Part shown: in pieces, positions 37,690 to 64,000 of the stretch
How positions within the stretch are numbered: the first letter of the stretch is position 1
Layout of the letters: each line of letters begins with the position of its first letter
DNA from: Bimastos eiseni
Taxonomy: Eukaryota > Annelida > Clitellata > Crassiclitellata > Lumbricidae
Direction of reading: 5' to 3'
DNA length: 64,000 bases
Assembly: GCA_959347315.1 (NCBI GenBank)
Contig: OY365809.1
Location: 7,294,853-7,358,852 of the forward strand
Made by a program: the position numbers and the translations under genes
The notes under the pieces: model-generated
What the model was told of the DNA's origin: nothing
The model's input: the letters and a program-made list of their open reading frames with translations, nothing else
Database searches by the model: none

Positions 37690-37905
37690 ATATCACCCTT
37701 CTTCCAACATCTTTTGCTCAGAAGTGCACATGCCTCGACGGCGCAATTGCAGTTGTACTGCAGAGCAATTATTGTGCAAGAAGGACTTGCTCAAGGTCCC
37801 TACACAGTGACTGACGCCTCGGACGAGGGTCGAACCCGCTCACTCAGCGCACACTGAGTGTTACGGGCCGACCGCTTTAACTGATCAGTCACTGTGTCGC
37901 GCGTA
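37690..37905 (-). repeat. tRNA-derived SINE
   Basis: Reverse-strand copy of the family at 58638-58850. It has a B-box GGTTCGACCC (forward GGGTCGAACC at 37827-37836), an A-box arm, then the body with CTTGAGCAAGTCCTTC-like and GCAGTACAACTGCAATT segments, and ends around the 'GTTGGAAGAAGGG' block. Confidence 0.85.
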
Positions 37906-37921
37906 TAACTAATATAGACAT

Positions 37922-37984
37922 AAACATAAAAGTAGACATAAAAGTAGACATAAAAGTAGACATAAAAGTAAACATAAAAGTAGA
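37922..37984. repeat. 12-bp tandem repeat
   Basis: Five to six copies of ACATAAAAGTAG directly beside the head (tRNA end) of the SINE at 37690-37905. Confidence 0.95.
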
Positions 37985-38745
37985 ACCCAAAACTGTTTGG
38001 CACACAATAGTTTTGTGTTGCTGATGGTAGCATCACGTGTTCATGAATTGCCAATGAGATCGGTGAGCCGTAGTCCTAAGGATGATTCCTGTCACTGATG
38101 CATATGCCGGCTGAGGTACAGGCCCACAACAGCCACATCCAACGATCCTTATTCGTAACTTATTATTGTTATCACAGCAGTGTGAATTTGAGGTATAAGC
38201 AACTGACATATTAAATTTATTTATTAAAACCAAGATACAGATCACGTTACTCGATTCATGCATATATGCATTAATTAATAATTATCGTTATTTACATGAC
38301 TGGACCTGCATTCCATCGTTCAGATTTGTACAAATTGTTTACGGCTGAAGAGAGCGGAATGCAACCAACAAGACGGACACCTATCCCTTAAACAACCGCA
38401 GCCTACATCACCAGTCGACACGGTAATGAAAAATAGTCTGCAAGCAAAAGTTATGAAATCTATGCATTTTTTTGGTAAGTTTTGCATTACTAATGATTAC
38501 TCGTTACATTACTTTCAGACAACAGTGTAGCAAATGCATCCTTTGAATAGCAGAGTAATACACACTGGCAATAAAATCGTCCATATTCTACAATTGACTG
38601 TCGTAGTTACACATATAGATTGTCCAATTCAACACAACACAGCGTCCAAAAACAGAATAAGGCAGATCAATTACATAGCCACGCTAGCAGCGCCTTTGGG
38701 CGGGTTTGAAAGGCGTTAAATTAACGTTTCATAACAGTAACTTAC

Positions 38746-38952
38746 ATATTGGTCAAAGCAAATGTCAGCTCTAAGGTCCATTAGAATTATTTTGAAATTA
38801 CATTGTGATGTAATCAGAAATATAAATATAACTTTCTGGGTTCTCTCTTTTGTATTGTGAACTGTTAAAGTTGAAAATGCATATCGGTCTGTCTCATGCA
38901 GTGCATTGGTTAGGACCAGAAGCAGAAGACAAATAATCTTCCAGAAGCGCAT
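38746..38952 (-). CDS. candidate first exon with signal peptide
   Basis: From an ATG at 38952 (AAAGATGC context) the minus strand reads a convincing signal peptide: basic RFWK, hydrophobic IICLLLLVL, then TNALHE. About 50 further residues (including KVIFIFLITSQCNFKIILMDL) run up to a strong donor TAT|GTAAGT at 38745, leaving phase 0. No following exon was found before Mx. It might be the missing first exon of the RTK, with the Mx gene nested in its first intron, or a separate secreted-protein gene, or chance. The RTK exon at 17250 could be entered in phase 0 by using the second of two adjacent AGs (ACAGAG|AGA). Confidence 0.25.
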
Positions 38953-39134
38953 CTTTATCGAGATACAAGAACATGCAAAAACCACAGCGTAGCCCTCACA
39001 TAATTCATCAGCCGACTTTCCCCAATAAATCCAATCCAATATCAAAATTAAATGTTCCAGGAATCTATTTCATTGGAAAATTCCTTCATTCTGTATATAC
39101 TAAGTGCCACTGTCTAAGTACCAGGCATTAATCA

Positions 39135-39245
39135 CTGGCACTGAGTAGTTGTCAGCGAAGGACTTGCTCAAGATCCCTACACAGTAACCGTCTCAGGGGA
39201 GGCTCGAGTTCGTGCTCCGCTTTATTAGCGAGCACTACCTGTGAT
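39135..39245 (-). repeat. tRNA-derived SINE, truncated copy
   Basis: It matches the middle and head of the SINE family: GAAGGACTTGCTCAAGATCC, CTACACAGTAACCG, then GAGGCTCGAGTTCGTGCTCC in place of the B box. Confidence 0.6.
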
Positions 39246-40317
39246 AAATGCCTTAAGCACTTTTCTAAGTGTTAATGCAGCATCAACACAAAACGCGTTT
39301 CAAATCCAAAGACTGAAACTGAATAAACCTAGAAATATTTGTAGCTGATAGCATACACAACCAGTGTGAGCAGCTGTTACCAAAATATGATAAATGGCAG
39401 ATAACACATTAAATGCTATTGAAAACGAACTGCTGAATTGGAAGGTGTAGCGAAGTCAGAACAAGACGACGCTACATTTCTCGTACCTTTGAGCAAAACC
39501 AAATTACTACTAAACGTAAAAAACGGATAATTATATTAGGGATGAAAAACCAAAACATCCAAACACGGCACACAGCAGCTAGAAGCATCTAGTTACAGCA
39601 CGTCATATAACGTTTGCAGTCTATTTACAAAGAAATACACGACAACAGAGACAGTTTGATGTCACGTTGACTATAGTGCCACTCTGTATTCGACTTCCTC
39701 CTTCCTAACTTAATGATGAATCCACTCATATCATAGAATGGATGACAAAGAGCGACTCAAATGAAAGACTAAATTAGGGCAAAGTTTGTACAGGAAAACG
39801 TTCACCATTTGGGTGGAAGCAAAGTTTAATGTGTGATGCATATATTGGCTTTTTTATTATTTGATTATGTATAATGTATTTCATATTCTTTGCTCTTTGC
39901 TCAGTTACTCTTCTTTTATCTAATCATATTTTAGGAAAGAGATTTCAAGTATTTGAAGAGGTCATCTGGTTCTAAATAAAAAGAAGTTTCTATTCTTACT
40001 TACACCGGCATACATTTGAAAACAATTTCAAAAAGTGTTAAATAAACAACTGTTTGCAAGCAAATATGAAAAGTAATCAAGCCAATAAACAGCGCAACAC
40101 TAAAACAACATCTGAACTTGAATCCTTCCATGTTTGTACCTAACATTATTTTTTAATAAATAATAAAAAATAAGTGATGACAATAGGTTTAATCAACTTT
40201 CCAATATACTCTAAGTGTTAATCTTGCCCTCTTAATATATCCTTCAATGTATAAAATAATAATAATAGCCACTGTTGGCCTTCTCACTACATCCACTACC
40301 ACTAAACATTATATAAT

Positions 40318-40323
40318 TTTTAT
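40318..40323 (-). terminator. possible PHAF1 polyadenylation signal
   Basis: AATAAA on the minus strand (forward TTTATT) about 650 bases after the PHAF1 stop. Other AT-rich hexamers occur nearby, so the choice is tentative. Confidence 0.3.
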
Positions 40324-40972
40324 TACAAAGCAATAGCTGGCAATAGCATCACAACTTGCCACCACCAGAAATTTGACATGGCCACTTTGTTAGTAAAAGC
40401 TTGGTAATCCCAACACCATGATTCAATAATAGCAAAACAAATAAAAATGCTTGAAGCTTTGGCGAAATCAGTTGTATGTATACCTTGAATCCTTGATGCA
40501 ACAAACTCAATTCAACTTTAAATGCAGGAAAGTATTTGCACAACGCTTAAATGCAATCAGTGCAAAGAAAAACGACTGATAGATAAGAGCAAGCCTTGTT
40601 GGAAAATGAGACTCGTCGTTATTTGCGACAATTTGTGTGTTGCTGCCACATCTTCCATGATTTCACTTGAGTTTATATAGTTAGACACATTCAAGAGAAA
40701 GTCATTGGCTACAGTTCCACCACCTGGTTCATTGTGAAGTTACTCGACAAGAGGACGTCTCCCCATCCAAGCGACAAAGGCTCCGATCCATCAAACATGG
40801 TAGACGAGGACACTTTGTCGAAGAAATGGTACTTGTAGAAAATAACCTAACTCATTATTGTCAACCATTATGTTGTTGGAAAAACAAAAATAGCCTTCTT
40901 CTTCATGCCCAAAGGAGGAATGCAGTGGTGTTGTCTCAGAACAGCAACTGATGACGTCAGTCGAATGGTCCA

Positions 40973-62643
<21,671 letters not shown>

Positions 62644-64000
62644 TTCTGGAGCAACTCTAAGTGACCTTTCGATGAAAACGTCTTTGGATTGTCGCTGCTT
62701 TGTTGTTCACTTTAACTAAGACGCCATTCACTCACAAAATATAAACAACAAAATTTATCTGCCACTTATCACGCTAGAGGACACTGCTTCCGGATGGCTG
62801 ATTTATCTAACGCTTTGATACTATTGGTAGACATAGTTTTGCTCGATGCTTTCGTTTTATTACAATTTTTATTTCGGATAGCTGGTGCAGATTAACAAAA
62901 GAATATGTGGATGTCTTTTATCTAGACGCAGCGCTGTAATTTTCGTGACAAAGAATCGGTGTGGATAAAGCGCGTGTCACAAAATGTTGCAAAATAAAAT
63001 TAATTTTGTTTGAGCAATTGCTAACTCGAAATCCAAATATTTTTGCAGCAGACATCTGTCACAAATGTTTTGTGCTTAAATATAAATTTGGGATTGACAT
63101 AATTAGCCTGAAAAAAGGAAAATAGTTTGGGCAAAAAAATTCGCCCTCGTGAATAAGCTGATGCCCTGCGCTTGGCTTCCGAGTGGCGCTTAAAAATTTT
63201 AAGAATGATATCACAAGTGCGTAGTTCAATAAGCTGGTACCCTGGTAAGCCAATTTAGCTTAGGAGTTGACCTGTGGAAATTTGGAGTGTTGATAATAAT
63301 ATTACTATATTGACACAACATCATGATAATAAATTATAGCCTAGTGTTTTTAGAGATTTATGATTTTGTCTCATGTGCGTATAATCATAATTATCACCAG
63401 TCCATTTGTTTGGCGATAATTAACTTTCAAACTTTCATTACACGTCATACACGAACACATAAATAGTAAATCATATTCTTAGACCTATATTAATTATTTT
63501 TGTAATTATCATTATAGGATATCTGTTGTTAGGTTGCCTAATTCCTGGTAGGCCTATATACGCTAATATCCCGTGGAGATATAATTTATAAATGGGATCA
63601 AATTATTTTTAGAGATTAAATTCCGATATGTCCTGTTAGCTCAAATTATCGATTAACTTGATTCTTCGCTTCCAGTAAGTAAGCTAATTTTCGAACGATT
63701 AAAAGTTTGATCAATTTTCTCTTAAGAGGTATGTAGGCCTACAGATAGGCCTATAATGCCAGAATAGAACTTAATAATTCCAATGCATGTGCACAGAGTC
63801 TTCAATCATAAATTGCTGAATTGTTTTATTCTGTTCAATCGATATTCTTCAAAACATTTTGGCTATAAACAAATGCGGAATGAACAATTCTCATCTATCA
63901 GGTCGTTTCAGATTGCCGTTCGCGACTCCGCCTTATAGTAGTGCTCGGCCGGATGTCCGATTATTCATGAGTGGTTATTCATTTATAGTCGTGCATAATA
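62644..64000. other. 5' flank of PHAF1
   Basis: No further gene was recognised. An ETS-like CTTCCGG lies at about 62786-62793, within 150 bases of the start codon, and there is no TATA box in the expected range. That would suit a housekeeping-type promoter, but is weak evidence. A LINE 3' tail lies at 63145-63225. GGCCTA motifs recur after 63540. Confidence 0.5.
63145..63225 (+). mobile_element. LINE 3' tail, short copy
   Basis: GTGAATAAGCTGATGCCCTG, CGCTTGGCTTCCGAGTGGCG and CTTAAAAATTTTAAGAATGA match the tail family seen at 15590, 17335, 46965 and 49500, in the same orientation. Confidence 0.5.

Larger units (their letters stand above)
36292..40972. other. Mx 3' UTR and spacer to PHAF1
   Basis: Apart from the Mx 3' UTR, two SINE copies, a 12-bp tandem repeat, a degenerate inverted-repeat element and the orphan signal-peptide exon candidate, I see no gene in this stretch. 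Mx and PHAF1 are convergent here. The PHAF1 3' UTR probably fills the last 650 bases. Confidence 0.6.

Noticed and set aside
37921..37984. CRISPR-like array
   Set aside because: The 12-base units are contiguous with no spacers, and the window is eukaryotic.

Overview
The window is eukaryotic and comes from an invertebrate animal. It is AT-rich, its genes are split by GT-AG introns into exons of about 44-280 bases, and the introns are full of microsatellites, minisatellites, tRNA-derived SINEs, CR1/L2-like LINE remnants and small inverted-repeat transposons. The gene content (Ig-domain receptor tyrosine kinase, Mx-type dynamin, PHAF1) and repeat style suit a marine invertebrate, perhaps a deuterostome such as an echinoderm or hemichordate. 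The sequence alone does not fix the species. One assembly gap of 200 N lies at 24471-24670.

Three protein genes can be read exon by exon. (1) Minus strand, 17250 down to 2193: a receptor tyrosine kinase with two Ig domains, an Ig/FN3-like membrane-proximal region, one transmembrane helix, a complete kinase domain and a short tail. The first exon with the signal peptide was not located, and one small exon near the 3' end is inferred from reading phase. (2) Plus strand, 25001-36291: a complete 12-exon Mx-like dynamin GTPase. The exons join in phase to give 658 residues, about the length of vertebrate Mx. An IRF-type element (TTTCGCTTTC) and a TATA box lie about 1.9 kb upstream, together with a plausible non-coding exon. 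(3) Minus strand, 62643 down to 40973: a complete 14-exon PHAF1 (C16orf70/MYTHO, UPF0183) homologue. The exons join in phase to give 419 residues.

Region by region: 1-2.2 kb is RTK 3' flank with an old SINE. 2.2-17.25 kb is the RTK. 17.3-23 kb is intergenic or RTK 5' intron, holding an 837-bp inverted-repeat element and a decayed LINE. 23-37.1 kb is the Mx gene, including a duplicated exon tail, a piggyBac-like non-autonomous element and a 1.2-kb GAT-rich minisatellite in introns. 37.1-40.3 kb is repeat-rich spacer with an orphan signal-peptide exon candidate on the minus strand. 40.3-62.65 kb is PHAF1 with large repeat-rich introns. 62.65-64 kb is its 5' flank.

Nothing suggests the three genes work in one pathway. 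Mx is an antiviral GTPase in vertebrates, PHAF1 acts in autophagosome formation and the RTK is a signalling receptor. The most interesting observations are the innate-immunity-style promoter candidate before Mx, the tandem duplication of the end of Mx exon 5 later split by a TTAA element, the tandem copies of the terminal splice acceptor in PHAF1, and the HLD (not HRD) catalytic loop of the RTK. All exon edges come from reading splice consensus and phase by eye, and may be off by a base or two.
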